DNA from: Primulina eburnea | Taxonomy: Eukaryota; Streptophyta; Magnoliopsida; Lamiales; Gesneriaceae | Reading direction: 5' to 3' | Assembly (NCBI RefSeq): GCF_022965805.1 | Contig: NC_133104.1 | Coordinates: forward strand, 45,293,082-45,357,081 | DNA length: 64,000 nt | Shown: piece by piece, positions 11,501-23,115 of the stretch | Numbering within the stretch: the stretch's first letter is position 1 | How the letters are laid out: every line of letters starts with the position of its first letter | Made by a program: the position numbers and the translations under genes | The notes under the pieces: generated by a model | The model's database searches: none | Told to the model about the DNA's origin: nothing | Seen by the model: only the letters and a program-made list of their open reading frames with translations

Positions 11501-13508
11501 TTGCCCTTGCCTCGTAGGTATCCTATACCTCCATTTGATTTCTCCGTCCAAGGAGTAACCTCTATGTCTGTTGATGTACATAAATATGGACTGGCGCCTA
11601 AAGGGACAAGTGTGGTTTTATATAGGAATCATGACATACGGAAGGTAATACATTCTATCACTTGCTCTTTTTACCATAATTTGAAAGGGCTGTAAAACTT
11701 GCCTCTCGTTGTCTATTGGGAAAAGCATTCTACTTCCATTTATCTTATGTGTGAACGCAAGCATTTTGCTCATTTTTGCTCCGTTTAATTATGATGTTAT
11801 TGATGTCCCTATGGAGTTAACTATGTAGTGCCAAAACTATTTTGTTCTCCATCTATACTTTGTTCTTCTTGTGTGCTGCTTTTTCTAATCAACTAGTTGG
11901 TTCCTGAATCCAGGCGAGGCTTTTTTAGCCCAGATAACTAAATGCTATACGACCTATCTAAAGTTTCTTACTCACCTTATCCATAATTTCGTTCAGGCCA
12001 AACTTGATTTAACTTACTACTCAACAGAATATAGTAGTTTTTGTACTGTAAATTAGGAAAAGGAGAAATCTTAGCCACTCACTGATCCACACTAACATGA
12101 ATATGTCTATATGTATGTGTCCATTGAGGTTTTTGTGAGCAAAATATATTTCATTTTTCTGTTGGATTATTTGCCCCTTTGTTCATCATAGCCTATACTC
12201 TTTTTTTGCCTTCAATTTTGATATATATATATATATATATATACATATAAATATTGGTTCCTGTCGGGGTGATCGCTTGGCAATTTGGATTTCCTGTAAA
12301 GCATCAATTTGTTGCTGGTATGTTAATTTCCTTCAGAACTTTATAGTTTTTTCATCAAGTGACAGTTGCGTTCCATCAGCATATCTCCTAATATGTACTC
12401 ATGTGTTGCTTCATCAACATTTAGTCACTGAATGGACTGGTGGGCTTTACGTTTCTCCAACAATTGCTGGAAGCAGACCTGGAGGTCTTATTGCTGGTGC
12501 ATGGGCTGCAATGATGTCTCTCGGGCTAGAAGGCTAGCCATTTATTTAGACCATTGCTTTTCAGACTCTCAAAACAAATGTGTGTCATTTATAATGATTT
12601 GTGGATAAAACAAACAGGTTATCTGGAGAACACGAGGAAGATTATGGAAACTTCGAAGAAAATCGAGAGGGGGTATTATATACCGTCACAACTTTGAACA
12701 TCTTGATTATCATACTGGGTCCATATGTGTTATTATTTCTTTAATTGTAGAGTCCGGGAGATTCATGGTTTGTTTGTCGTTGGAAAGCCTGATATGACAA
12801 TTGTGGCTTTTGGATCAGACATTTTGGACATCTTTGAAGTTAATGATATTATGTCTTCAAAAGGCTGGCACTTAAATGCATTGCAAAGACCTAACAGGTA
12901 ACCAGTAAAACAAATACTGGAGAAACACATGGCATGCGAGAATAAGTGCCAAGTTATGGTTTTTAACGTTTAGATGTGTCTTGATTCTAATTATTGATTT
13001 CATTTGATTCATTCTTCCTGCTTGATCATTTTTGAAAACCTCTTCCCAGCGTTCATATTTGCGTGACTCTTCAACACGTACATGTCGTGGAAGAGTTGCT
13101 GAAGGATCTGAAAGATTCCGTGCAAACAGTAAGTGCGAGCACCTTTGTTCTCCCCTGCTAGGTATGACCGTAGACTTAGAGATGATGGCAGGGTCATGCT
13201 TGGGGCATAACTTTCATTTCTGTAATGAAATATAATGCATAGAATTTTTATTTTACTTAAATTTTGTTCGTTTCAAGGTATGACCACTCCCTCTTGCTCC
13301 CAGTTTTACGTCCATGCAGAGTCTCCTGTGCAAATTGACACGAGAGTTTTTTTTCATGACCATTAACTCTTTGTCATCCCATCAGGTGAAAGCCAATCCA
13401 GGTCCACTCGATGGAGGGTTGGCTCCAATATATGGTGCTGCCGGAAAAATGCCAGATAGAGCTATGGTTAAAGATTTGTTGGTGGATTTTATGGACACCT
13501 CGTGCTAG
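8539..13508 (+). CDS. DPL1: Sphingosine-1-phosphate lyase (dihydrosphingosine phosphate lyase)
   Basis: PLP-dependent enzyme that cleaves long-chain-base 1-phosphates to a fatty aldehyde and phosphoethanolamine, the exit step of sphingolipid breakdown, at the ER membrane. Exons: 8539-8744, 8819-8864, 9755-9906, 9989-10048, 10353-10577, 10672-10813, 11107-11157, 11242-11333, 11518-11644, 12302-12317, 12425-12532, 12618-12672, 12751-12897, 13050-13128, 13386-13508; total 1629 nt, 542 residues, the usual plant length. A hydrophobic segment near residues 28-45 fits the membrane anchor. The cofactor site is [13 protein letters not shown], its lysine being the expected Schiff-base residue; [11 protein letters not shown] and HVDLCLGGF are also family-typical. 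The start ATG at 8539 has a strong context (ACCATGG); an upstream in-frame TTG is not used. Two introns (after 11157 and 12532) appear to have GC donors, and exon 10 is only 16 nt. Not verified by transcript. Confidence 0.95.
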
Positions 13509-14335
13509 TTCCAATCTTTTCATGCTTTCTCTCGGTTCCTCGTATTTTTAATTTAATCCTAAAATTTCACGCTATATATATGTGATGTCATTCACATTGT
13601 TGTTCGTATAATTGTTGAACTGTAATATCGTCTATATATTATTCGAACAAGCATAGCACATTTTTTCCTAAATAAGATGCAGATAAAACATTTTTTTCCT
13701 TCATTTGTTTTTTTAAAACTCGTATATTTTACTTTTTGCTACCAATTTTCAAATTTCGGTCTCCGTGAAATCATCCGGGCTTTAATTTTTCTTCCTTTTC
13801 TTTTCATTTTTAAAAATATTTTTTGTACCTGAATTTTTTTTTAAAAAATTTAATCAAATCTTTATATTTGTATACCAAAAGTTACTCCAGATAGAAAGTA
13901 CCGCGCGCCTGTATATAAATATTTTATACGTGTATCAAATTATTCCAACTAATTGCTTGAAGCACATATTTTTTTTTAAGTAATTAATTATTAAAATTAA
14001 GTTTTAACGTTTTGAAAATTTATTAAAATTATGGATATGATATAATGAATATCTATAAATTATAAAAATTATTATATAAAAAAATGTTTATGTTATTTGA
14101 AATAACAATTGAATAAGGATAACGATTTTCTGTCGTTAAACTAATATTTTTATTTAATAAAAATATAATATATATCTGAAAAGTCATATATTATTTTGTT
14201 TATTTAAACAATAAATAAATATTTCTCAAAAAATCAAATTTTTTATTTATTAGACGAATAAATTTTGACTCAAAATTTTAATTATTTTTTAGAAAATATT
14301 AAAAATTATTTATATTGAAATTCTAATAATAATGC

Positions 14336-14377
<42 letters not shown>

Positions 14378-14607
14378 GCACTTTACAAGCAATCAATATA
14401 CCAAAATCCTGCTACTTTTTAAAAATTGTAAACATCGACATTACCGGTTCCGATTTATAGATGGTCCACTACGATAGCCCCACGTGTTCTCTAACCCTTC
14501 TCCTGCTTTGTCAACATCTATCCGTTACCTTTCTCTTTCTTCGTCTTCTTTTCTCCATCGAATCGAATCGACGAGTTGACATTAAAAATTACAAAAATAA
14601 ATAAAGA
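13509..14607. other. Intergenic, AT-rich
   Basis: Holds the DPL1 3' flank and the 5' flank of the OTU gene. Very AT-rich, with a trinucleotide microsatellite at 14336-14378. No gene seen. Confidence 0.6.
14336..14378. repeat. (AAT)n microsatellite
   Basis: About 13 uninterrupted AAT/TAA units. Confidence 0.95.
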
Positions 14608-16707
14608 ATGGGGAAGCTGATACGTGATTCGACGGCGTCTTCGACGGTAATCCCATGGCGTGACCCCACTGCAGAACCGTCTTCTGATCTTGTTGACCGT
14701 GTGGTAAACCAGCTGCCGCCGCCGACGGGGATTACCTGTCCTGATTCGTCCTGGGAGAATGTCCCTGGATTGGGAGACCAGCAGAAGAAACATCTCACTC
14801 GTCTCTACAGCAAGGGGGTCCTGTGGAAGCACCCTAAGGATAAGAACCTGAACATCGTGTTCAGGCTGATGCATGGGGGCGAGGTGGACGGGGATGGAAA
14901 CTGTCTTTTTACGGCCGTGCGGAAGTCCATGTGCGTAGATGTGTTGCCGCGTGAACTCAGAATGAAGACCGTCAGGAGGTTCCTTGAGGATCTTGGATCT
15001 GCGGACGACGGAACCAAAGGATCCATTGACTTGGTGATTCGGCACATGTACTCGCCGGATCTGAAGTCCGGTTGGGGAGTTCATGTCCTGCAGGAGCTGA
15101 AGTTTCTGGCGAAGAAACAAGATCGCGTGGGTATGGATTCGGCCATTGATGAGCTCGTCCAGATCGGTATGCCGAGGTAAAGATCTAAATTTTCCCTGAT
15201 CTGTTTTTTTCTTTTATTTTTTTGTTATCTCTATGGCTGCTATTCTCTTCGGATCTGTTACTGTGGTTAGACTCCGGTGGCGGAAAGTGCTGATTCCGCA
15301 CCCGTTTAAATTTCTTGATTTATTGTAGAGAAAAAGAAAATGCTGGTCACGTTTTGTGTTCTTTCTCATTTTCTTGAGGTGGTGTTTGGTTCTCAGGAAA
15401 GGGGCAAGGTCACTGCATGTTCAAGTTATCAGGGTCTTTTGAAGAAAATAACTTTGAAGATTTTGAGGCAATCCTACATCAAGCTCTCAAGCTTTGATTC
15501 ATTTTGAGCTGTGGATTAAAATTTATCATTTTGAATTTAGTTTGTCACCTATGAATGTACTTTACTTTCAATTCCCATCTGGTGGAAATCTTTTTGTTAA
15601 AGTGTCATGGAATGTTTGAATTACTTTTTTCGGTCGTTATTTTTTGGTCAAGAAATTAGGGCTTTTGTCATGTTTCTTGCGTAATATCTTAGCTATTGAT
15701 AGATAGGAGTGTTGCACATGCCTGCCATCCAAATTTGTGGATCCATTCCGAGACATGATGCCATGATGCGTTTTTATGTTGCTTTTTGGCTGCTTTTGGA
15801 AGAGTGGAGTTTTTCATTTTTTAGCATGCATTAATATATATGTGGTTCCGGTGGTTTCATTATTTGATTTTTGCTCTTGTGATTGATTAATGTAGAGAAT
15901 TGGCTGCCGAATCTATTTACAAAGAAAGATGTATAGCTGTGGAAGATGGTCCGAGTTGGGCCAAGTACATGTCAATATCTGGTTCATCCCATGATGAATA
16001 TGATATCATCAATATGCAATATACTGAGGATGGTTTATTAACTGTAGATGAGAATAGATACGGCCATGCGGCTGCCTTCGGCGACGACATTGCAATAGAA
16101 TGTCTTGCAACGGAGTACAAAAGGGAGATTTTTGTGGTGAGCGGATTTTTTTTTTTTTTTGGGGTATCTTTGAAGATGATGCATCACTTCATGGTTGGGA
16201 CCTATTCCCTATAGAACTAGCAAGAAATTTGTTTGTGCAAGTTTCTGTTTTATACCTTGCCCTTGGCTTTATTTTCAGATTCATATTAGAGAATTTCAGT
16301 AACTTGTTGATGTCGAATTTAAGTGTTGGTTCATAACTGACAGGTGCAAGCACATGGATCTGATGCCATGGTTGATGAGGAAAATTGTGTTTTCTTCCTA
16401 CCTCATCATCCGAGAAACGAAATCTGCGAGCCTCCTTTATTTTTGTTCATGAAAGGAACTGGTAAGTGGTTATTTTTTGTGACCACATATTTACCATTTC
16501 TAACGACCTAGTGCACAATTTGAAAACATAAAGCTTGAAGCATACAATTTATTACTAGCTATAATGTTTAAATTGCACTCGAGATCATAAAAACCCCTTG
16601 TTCTTTTTCTCACAGGATGGTGTGGAGCCGGGGCTGATCATTATGAACCACTTATAGCTCAACGTTTGGTGGCTGCCTCTCAAGAAAAAGTTACCTTGGT
16701 TCTTTAA
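14608..16707 (+). CDS. OTU-domain cysteine protease (probable deubiquitinase)
   Basis: Likely removes ubiquitin or related modifiers. Exons 14608-15176, 15896-16136, 16344-16461, 16616-16707; total 1020 nt, 339 residues. The OTU signature DGDGNCLFTAVRKSM (about residues 95-109) supplies the catalytic Asp and Cys, and GAGADHYEPL near the C-terminus supplies the His. The roughly 90 residues before the domain look plant-specific and low in known motifs. All junctions are GT-AG and the frame closes exactly. The first ATG (14608) opens a long frame with codon use like the rest and follows a plausible 5' UTR. Which numbered plant OTU member this is cannot be decided from the sequence alone. Substrate linkage is unknown. 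Confidence 0.9.
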
Positions 16708-18349
16708 ACCATCTGAGGATTATCAACTTCTTCTACGGTTTGAGAAGCTGCCTAAATTCTTTAGGCCGGTTCAGTTTTGCGGGTTTTGAGTTCAGAGGTG
16801 TTGTAGGATTGGAGTGTTAGTTATTCAAAATTTTCGGAGAGATGAAGCTGTGATATGCTCATGCCATGGTCGATTCTTTTCTTAGATTTGTGGAGTCATT
16901 CATATTTTTTTGTGGTCCAACATAGAGGATGCTTGATTCTGAGTAGTTTGGTAAGTTAGGCCGGCTCGTTTTAGTGGTTCTTTTTATTCTTCTTTGAGGT
17001 CGTTCGCTGTTTTCAGACATTTCTCATCTTTATATGGAAATTGGACATCTCAGGATAATTTCGTAAAAAATATATGATATTTCATCGGTTATTGCACGAT
17101 AGTTAAAGTCCAACGAATTAAAATGTATAATAACCTCGTGTTTTAGAAAATATACAAAACTAAAAAAGGCTAGTTTTTTTTTTTAAAATAAATAGTAATT
17201 AATTTATTGTTGGGTTCTATTATTAAAGTTTATAAAATAATTTAATTGTAGTCAATATATTTTATTAAGTTAAGTGTGAGAGATGTTTCATCTTTAAAAT
17301 AATATTAATAAAAAATATCATCTGGATTAAGACAAAAATTTGTATGAGACGGTCTCACGGGTTGTATTTTGTGAGATAGATTTCTTATTTAGGTCATCCA
17401 TGTAAAAATATTATTTTTTATGCTAAGAGTATTATTTTTTATTGTGAATATCGATAGGGTTGACCCTTCAACCCATATATCTCGATCGAATCAGCAACCA
17501 TTAGTATATCGAGAATTATATATAAATCCAATAACGATGTGATTTATCTTTGAGTAATATTGTCACAGTATGTGCAACTGGGACATGTCTTACCCTGGTC
17601 ACATATTTTTTGCACTATTAAATCATCAGACCACATATATGATATCTTTACCCGTAGACAAATAACGAATCCCCAATTACAATGCATTTACTCATACGTA
17701 TTTCGAAACTACACCCAACCTCGTCACCTGATGACCATCAATAGAGTCGATAAACGGTTCAAAGTGCAAGCTCTACACTATCTCGGGTCAAAGGACTAAC
17801 AGTGTATAACAATAATCGCGATAAGTGAGAACCCTTGAACAGTACGAGGGAGGGTTGTTCCGTGCATCATCATATGATTATCCATCTGTATGAATGGACA
17901 TCTTCATACATTTGTCAATGAAACATGACGTTTATATCACATATGCTAGTTTCAAGTTCAATCAACTTTTATCCTTATTTTAGACGACTTGTTTGACTAG
18001 GAATTCGTTTAGAATATACAGTACTATTCCTAATGAGTTTCATGATCTTACGTTGAGAGACATATCTCATGATACATACTGTATATTCAAGGACTTTTTC
18101 TATGCAGCTTGCATGAGTTTACAGATAAAACATAATGCCATAATTGAATAAAATCGTAAAATATTATAAAAATAAAGATTATTTTACATTAGAGTCAATA
18201 AAAGTCCAAACCACAAGTTGACTTGTCGGCCGCCTTTTCTAACAAATTTTTCTTGTATGATTGAGATTAAACTAGTTTTTTCATGTCTTTGGAACTTTAC
18301 ATTGATAAATATTTACGGAATAATTATGCAAAATCAATAGTAGCCCTCT
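16708..18349. other. Intergenic with MITE and unclassified repeat-like DNA
   Basis: Contains the OTU 3' flank, one MITE copy (17333-17475) and a stretch at 17540-18120 whose short frames match no family I recognise. No gene is supported. Confidence 0.5.
17333..17475 (+). mobile_element. MITE of the GAGACGGTCTCAC family (truncated copy)
   Basis: Starts with ATGAGACGGTCTCACGGGT, then the family body (CTTATTTAGGTCATCCATG, TTTTTTATGCTAAGAGTATT) and stops after GGGTTGACCC without the right terminal palindrome. Six other copies lie in the window. Confidence 0.75.
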
Positions 18350-19240
18350 TTGCCATGGAAACACCACAGTCAGTTTGGATGCAGAAGATATCATAAACGA
18401 AAAGGTTTTCGCTTTGAAAACTTGTATATTATCTTTTAAAATTTGATCATTAATGAATTCTTGATGGATAACATGTGAAAGTTTTACGCTCGACGAGAAC
18501 TTTACGTGTCGATGATATGGTCATAAGACATTACAAGAGTCACGCGAAAGAAGGTGTCTTAAATTCAGGATATACGGATGACAAAACTGTACCCAAAGAC
18601 AGTTTACCCAAACTTTTGCTGAAGCACGCAGCACTTTTCATAGATAATGCAAGATGTGAAGGAGATCCTTTTCTAATGAAAGCTGGAAAGGCTTTACATA
18701 AGCTAACTTTAGAAATTGACGAACATGAATTCAATTCTATTTTTGTTTTCCTTTCTTTAACTTTCGCAAACTTCTTTTCTAAGTGCCAGTTCGTAACCGT
18801 TTTCAGGGCTGATACAATTTAGACATGTTCCTGGTTATTTATAACCGAAACTTTGGTACTGATCTTGATCTTACGTACTACAAAATGAGCTTGTGATCTG
18901 CGTTCAGCCTGATGAAGCGATTTATCTGAAGATAGATTGCAAAGTGCCTGGATATGATTTGGAATGAGATTGGACCGCAGTAATCTTAATCTTCTGTATA
19001 AATCAAGGTACTTGCAGAATTTCTACTCATCGCTACAAATCATCATGGTGAAACTTTGAATATTGAGTAAGAGTAAACACAACACCTCAAAAACTGTCTC
19101 GATGTGGAATATATTGTGTAGATATATACTCCAAGGAGATCATACCGGATGCATATGAGATATCTCTTCTGCATGCCATTGAAGGCCTCAGAGAATTGGA
19201 GGATGATGATACGATCGATTATATTTTAGACATATGACAA
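18350..19240 (+). pseudogene. Glucose-6-phosphate dehydrogenase pseudogene fragment (plastid type)
   Basis: Conceptual pieces in order resemble the C-terminal half of plastidic G6PDH: AMETP and DAEDIINEKV (about 18352-18410, broken), then 18475-18720 with [51 protein letters not shown], then after intron-like sequence [16 protein letters not shown] (about 18812-18860), NELVICVQPDEAIYLKID (about 18888-18945) and SKEIIPDAYEISLLHAIEG (about 19133-19190). The functional enzyme is the NADP-linked entry step of the oxidative pentose phosphate pathway. Here frames shift repeatedly, stops intervene, and the N-terminal half with the active site is absent. The retained intron-like piece argues for a duplicated gene fragment rather than a retrocopy. 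Confidence 0.85.
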
Positions 19241-19325
19241 AATTTTACATGGACAGTTGACAAATCTAGTTGTCATAGATTACAAAAATTTATATTGACT
19301 AGGACTCTACCTATAAATAAAGAGC

Positions 19326-19490
19326 AAAAATTTGTGTGAGACGGTCTCACGGGTCGACATATCTCTTATTTAGGTTATCCATGAAAAAGTATTATTTTTT
19401 ATGCTAAAAGTTCTGATTTTTATTATAAATATAGGTAGGGTTGACCCGTCTCACAGATTAAGATCCGTGAGACGGTCTCACATTAGATCC
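19326..19490 (+). mobile_element. MITE, GAGACGGTCTCAC family (forward copy of a pair)
   Basis: Both terminal palindromes are present: GTGAGACGGTCTCACGGGTC on the left and GATCCGTGAGACGGTCTCAC on the right, with the AT-rich family body between. Confidence 0.8.
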
Positions 19491-19523
19491 ACTCCATATA
19501 AAGAGCATATAACATTTATTAAT

Positions 19524-19705
19524 GGAGTGGGTCTCATGTGAGACCGTCTCACGGACCTAATATGTGAGACGGGTCAACCCTACCCATATTCACAATACAA
19601 AGTAATACTCTTAGCATAAAAAATAATATTTTTTCATGGATGACCCAAATAAGAAATCTGTCTCACAAATACGACCCATGAGATCGTCTCATATAAGTTT
19701 TTGCC
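19524..19705 (-). mobile_element. MITE, GAGACGGTCTCAC family (reverse copy of a pair)
   Basis: Reverse-complement copy of the 19326-19490 element, only about 33 bp away. It opens with GTGAGACCGTCTCACGGACC and closes with GATCGTCTCATATAAG. Confidence 0.8.
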
Positions 19706-19937
19706 TTATTAATGTATGTCTTTCATACATCTTTTATACATATTTCATACGCTATTTACATGCACTTTCAATACCTTTTCTCCCAAATATTTTATTGACT
19801 TAACCGTCGGAATGATTTCGCTTTAAAGCGTAGTTATCTCACCCATTTTCATTGAGTATTTGATACACAATTATATTTTTGATGGGTTTGATTTTATTCT
19901 ATTAAAGAAATTGGTTCATGATCATCTTCACATATTA

Positions 19938-20045
19938 TGATCTGTGAGATGGTCTCACATGAGACTCACTCTAAAAATAATATTTTTTCATTAATGACCC
20001 AAATAAAAAATCTTTCACACAAAATACAACCCGTGAGATTGTCAA
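19938..20045 (-). mobile_element. MITE, GAGACGGTCTCAC family (internally deleted copy)
   Basis: Shows the terminal GTGAGATGGTCTCACATGAG and the far end AATACAACCCGTGAGATTGT but lacks the central GGGTTGACCC part. Confidence 0.65.
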
Positions 20046-20474
20046 ATGATTTTGGTTTGACTTTTGGGTGAGTGGTGTTGACCAACTAGCTTCACTTTGG
20101 ACATGCATAATATATTATTATCAAATATTCCTTTTTAAAATATGTAATCTAATAATAACGATCCGATATAGTTAATTCAAGAGGCTTTTGATAAATATAA
20201 ACGTGAATTATCATTTCATTTTTCTCTTAAAAAGAAGAAGAAGTCCTTAAAAAAAAAGAAAAGAAAGAAGAATATCTATATACCTATAAAAGTGTGGATG
20301 ATGGACAAAGTTTTTTGATTGTGATTTTACTACATTGCCCAAAAACTATGCATTGTTTGTATTAATTGCATGGGCATTGGTGGAAAAAATATATAAAATT
20401 TAGAGACAAATTTGGGATAATGGATTTGTAATGTATTGATTATGTATTTAATTGAGGTATTTATTTTTTGAACT

Positions 20475-20760
20475 CATTAAACACATGAGGATCATAGTGT
20501 TTTTATTTTTTTAATAGAAAATTGTAAAATAAGAAATTTTGGAAACAATATTACATAAAAATTGAATCGATATTCGATAATAAAAAATATATTAGAAAAA
20601 TAATATTTTCTTCATACATAATTCTTACAAAAAATATTAAAAAGAATATATATTTAACTATTATACTTATAAAAGTACAAAAAGAATAACAAAATTTTCC
20701 TTGTAAATTTTCTACTATTCTCATAAATTGTGTATTGTTAGATTAATTGCATGAAAATTA
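20475..20760 (+). repeat. Tandem-like repeat unit, copy 1
   Basis: Unit running from ATTAAACACATGAGG to TTAATTGCATGAAAATT. It is followed directly by a second, longer copy; a partial related unit lies just upstream (about 20310-20370). Confidence 0.8.
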
Positions 20761-20765
20761 CACAA

Positions 20766-21096
20766 TCATTAAATACATAAGGATTAAAATAGTGTTTTTA
20801 TTTTTTAATAAAAAATTGCAACATAAGAATCTTTGAAAATAATGTTATATAAAAATTGAATAAATATTTTATAATAAAAATACATTAGAGAAATAATATT
20901 TTCTTGATACATAATTCTTAGAAAAAATATTAAAACAATAGCTTTTTTTAATTTTAAAAAATCATTAAAAATATTAAAAGAATATATATTTAACTATTAT
21001 ACTTATAAAAGTGTAAAAATAATAACAAAGTTTTTCATTGTAAATTTTCTACCATCCCCTTAAATTGTGTGTTGTTAGATTAATTGCATGGAAATT
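20766..21096 (+). repeat. Tandem-like repeat unit, copy 2
   Basis: Imperfect direct copy of 20475-20760, with the shared words AATAATATTTTCTT, TATATTTAACTATTATACTT and GTTAGATTAATTGCATG. An extra A/T-rich insertion at 20940-20970 makes it longer. Confidence 0.8.
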
Positions 21097-22016
21097 TTCT
21101 ACATAATTTATGGGAAATCTATGCATTAAAAATGAATATATGTTTGATAATAAAAATATATTTTTTTTATCTATAAACATACGTAAGTGTAGATAATTGA
21201 CAATTTTTTCAATTGTCAAAAGATAAAAATGACATCCTCATCAATACAAATCCAAAAATTCAATAAAGATATATTTGTAAATTTCTAATTGTTGTAAGTG
21301 TAAAAAGAAAATATCAATTTTTTTTATTTATTCCACCTAATATATAATTAATTAGTAGTCTAATTATTCCACATCATATATAATTAATAGTCTAACAATT
21401 GCTAATGAATTATCACTACAATATACATTGATTGTAATAATTTATATCACTTTAAGAATAAAATGTAATTCCTAAATTAACTTTCTCAAATAATCCATCT
21501 TTATACTAAGTTTAAATATTTTATCCTTTTAATTTTCTTTCTACATGTAATTTTATTATTTTAATGCAATTTTGTAATTATATTTTAGTGTAGTTTCTAA
21601 TTAAGTAATAAATTATAGTATCACATGAAGATATAAGAAAAAAATAATTATATATGCAATAGTACAATAACATGATAAGTATATAATAATATAATAATAT
21701 AAAATTTAATACTAATACATTTTATTATTTTTTAACTAAGAATTGAAAGTAAAGAATTTAATAAATTATTTATTAGAATTTATATCAATAATTATGAATT
21801 TTAATATACTAATAATATCATAAAATACGAATCTGATAGAAAAATTAAAATAGTTAGCTATAATAAGAAGTTTAAATATTTTAGTCGCACTTATAAATAT
21901 ATATATATATTTTAGTGGAATCCTTTTTACAGAGGAAGGAGTGACGTGTGAGTGTTTTACATCCATAAAATTCTCGTGTCTTTACTATTCACAAGTTTTT
22001 ACATTTCAAACTAGGC

Positions 22017-22194
22017 AAAAACTTGTATGAAACGGTCTCACGGGTCGTATTTGTGAGACGGATCCCTTATTTAGATCATCCATGAAAAAGTATTACTTTT
22101 TATGCTAAGAATATTACTTTTTATTTGAACATGGGTAGGGTTGACCCGTCTCACGGATTAAGATCCGTGAGACGGTCTCACATGAGACTAACTC
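22017..22194 (+). mobile_element. MITE, GAGACGGTCTCAC family (best-preserved copy)
   Basis: Complete copy: left ATGAAACGGTCTCACGGGTC, body with TTATTTAGATCATCCATG and ATGGGTAGGGTTGACCCGTC, right GATCCGTGAGACGGTCTCAC. It lies inside the candidate Helitron. Confidence 0.8.
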
Positions 22195-22856
22195 TTCAAA
22201 CTATATCTTGTTGTTTAGATTGTCAACTGGTTGAAAATATAATTAGAAATATTGAACCGTCTTTCACACTTTTCACGTGGTTAATATTTATAATTGTTTG
22301 AGAAAATCTTTCAACCGTGTAAAAATGATTGAAAACAAATTTTAAAAGCAAATTTTGAGTATTATAGGTTATATTTTATTATCCATTATTATTATTTCAT
22401 TAGTTTTGATAATATTTTGACGAGTTAGTTATAAATATTTTAAATTGACAATTATTTGTCCTTAGTGTGTTTCACTTATATAAATTATGATTTATGCATT
22501 TATAAAATCCATAATCTGGTTGATTTTTAGGTTATTATACCTTATACGTGGTTCTTAGATATATATATTTTCAAATTTTGTTTCAGTTCAATTCATTCTA
22601 TATATTATGCTAATTATAATTTATTATATAACTTAAAATTAACGACTTGAATTTCAATTTGAGAAACAATTTTGAAAGTAAAGTATATAAGTTTTTAATT
22701 AATTTATTCGTCTAATATGACAAAAGACTAAATCAATATAAATAAAAAAATGAATCAAATTATTTTTAAAAAAATCAAATTTTAGTTTTTATTAAATAAT
22801 TAATATTTACGTGCATCGCACGTGCTTCTTGCTAGTATATATAAATATATAAAGAA

Positions 22857-22945
<89 letters not shown>
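22857..22945. repeat. (AT)n microsatellite
   Basis: A near-perfect AT dinucleotide run of close to 90 bp, about 170 bp upstream of the ACR start codon. An apparent ORF through it encodes only alternating Ile-Tyr and is not real. Confidence 0.98.
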
Positions 22946-22946
<1 letters not shown>

Positions 22947-23115
22947 CACGAAAGCATCTACAAGATTAATTCAACTTTTTTCTATCACCACTCAGCTCCT
23001 TACTCTGATCGTAACCCACCAGAAAATTTTTATCACACAAAGTAGAAACCCGGATCTTTTCTTGTTTTCTGTCCGAATTATAGCTCTGTTTTTGTGTCAA
23101 AATTATTTCTTGAAA

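Larger units (their letters stand above)
20275..22835 (+). mobile_element. Candidate non-autonomous Helitron
   Basis: The 3' end has the Helitron layout: a 6-bp stem hairpin ACGTGC-ATC-GCACGT (22809-22823), a short spacer, then CTAG (22832-22835) followed by a host T. A matching 5' end, TCTATATACCTATAAAAGTG after a host A, occurs at 20275. A second TC start (TCTATAAACATACGTAAGTG, 21170) could instead be the true 5' end of a shorter element. No Rep/helicase ORF is present. The inside holds tandem repeats and one MITE copy. The 3' end is fairly convincing; the 5' end is uncertain. Confidence 0.5.

Noticed and set aside
14518..15120. 200-codon minus-strand ORF over OTU exon 1
   Set aside because: Antisense shadow of a conserved coding exon; no family similarity in this frame.
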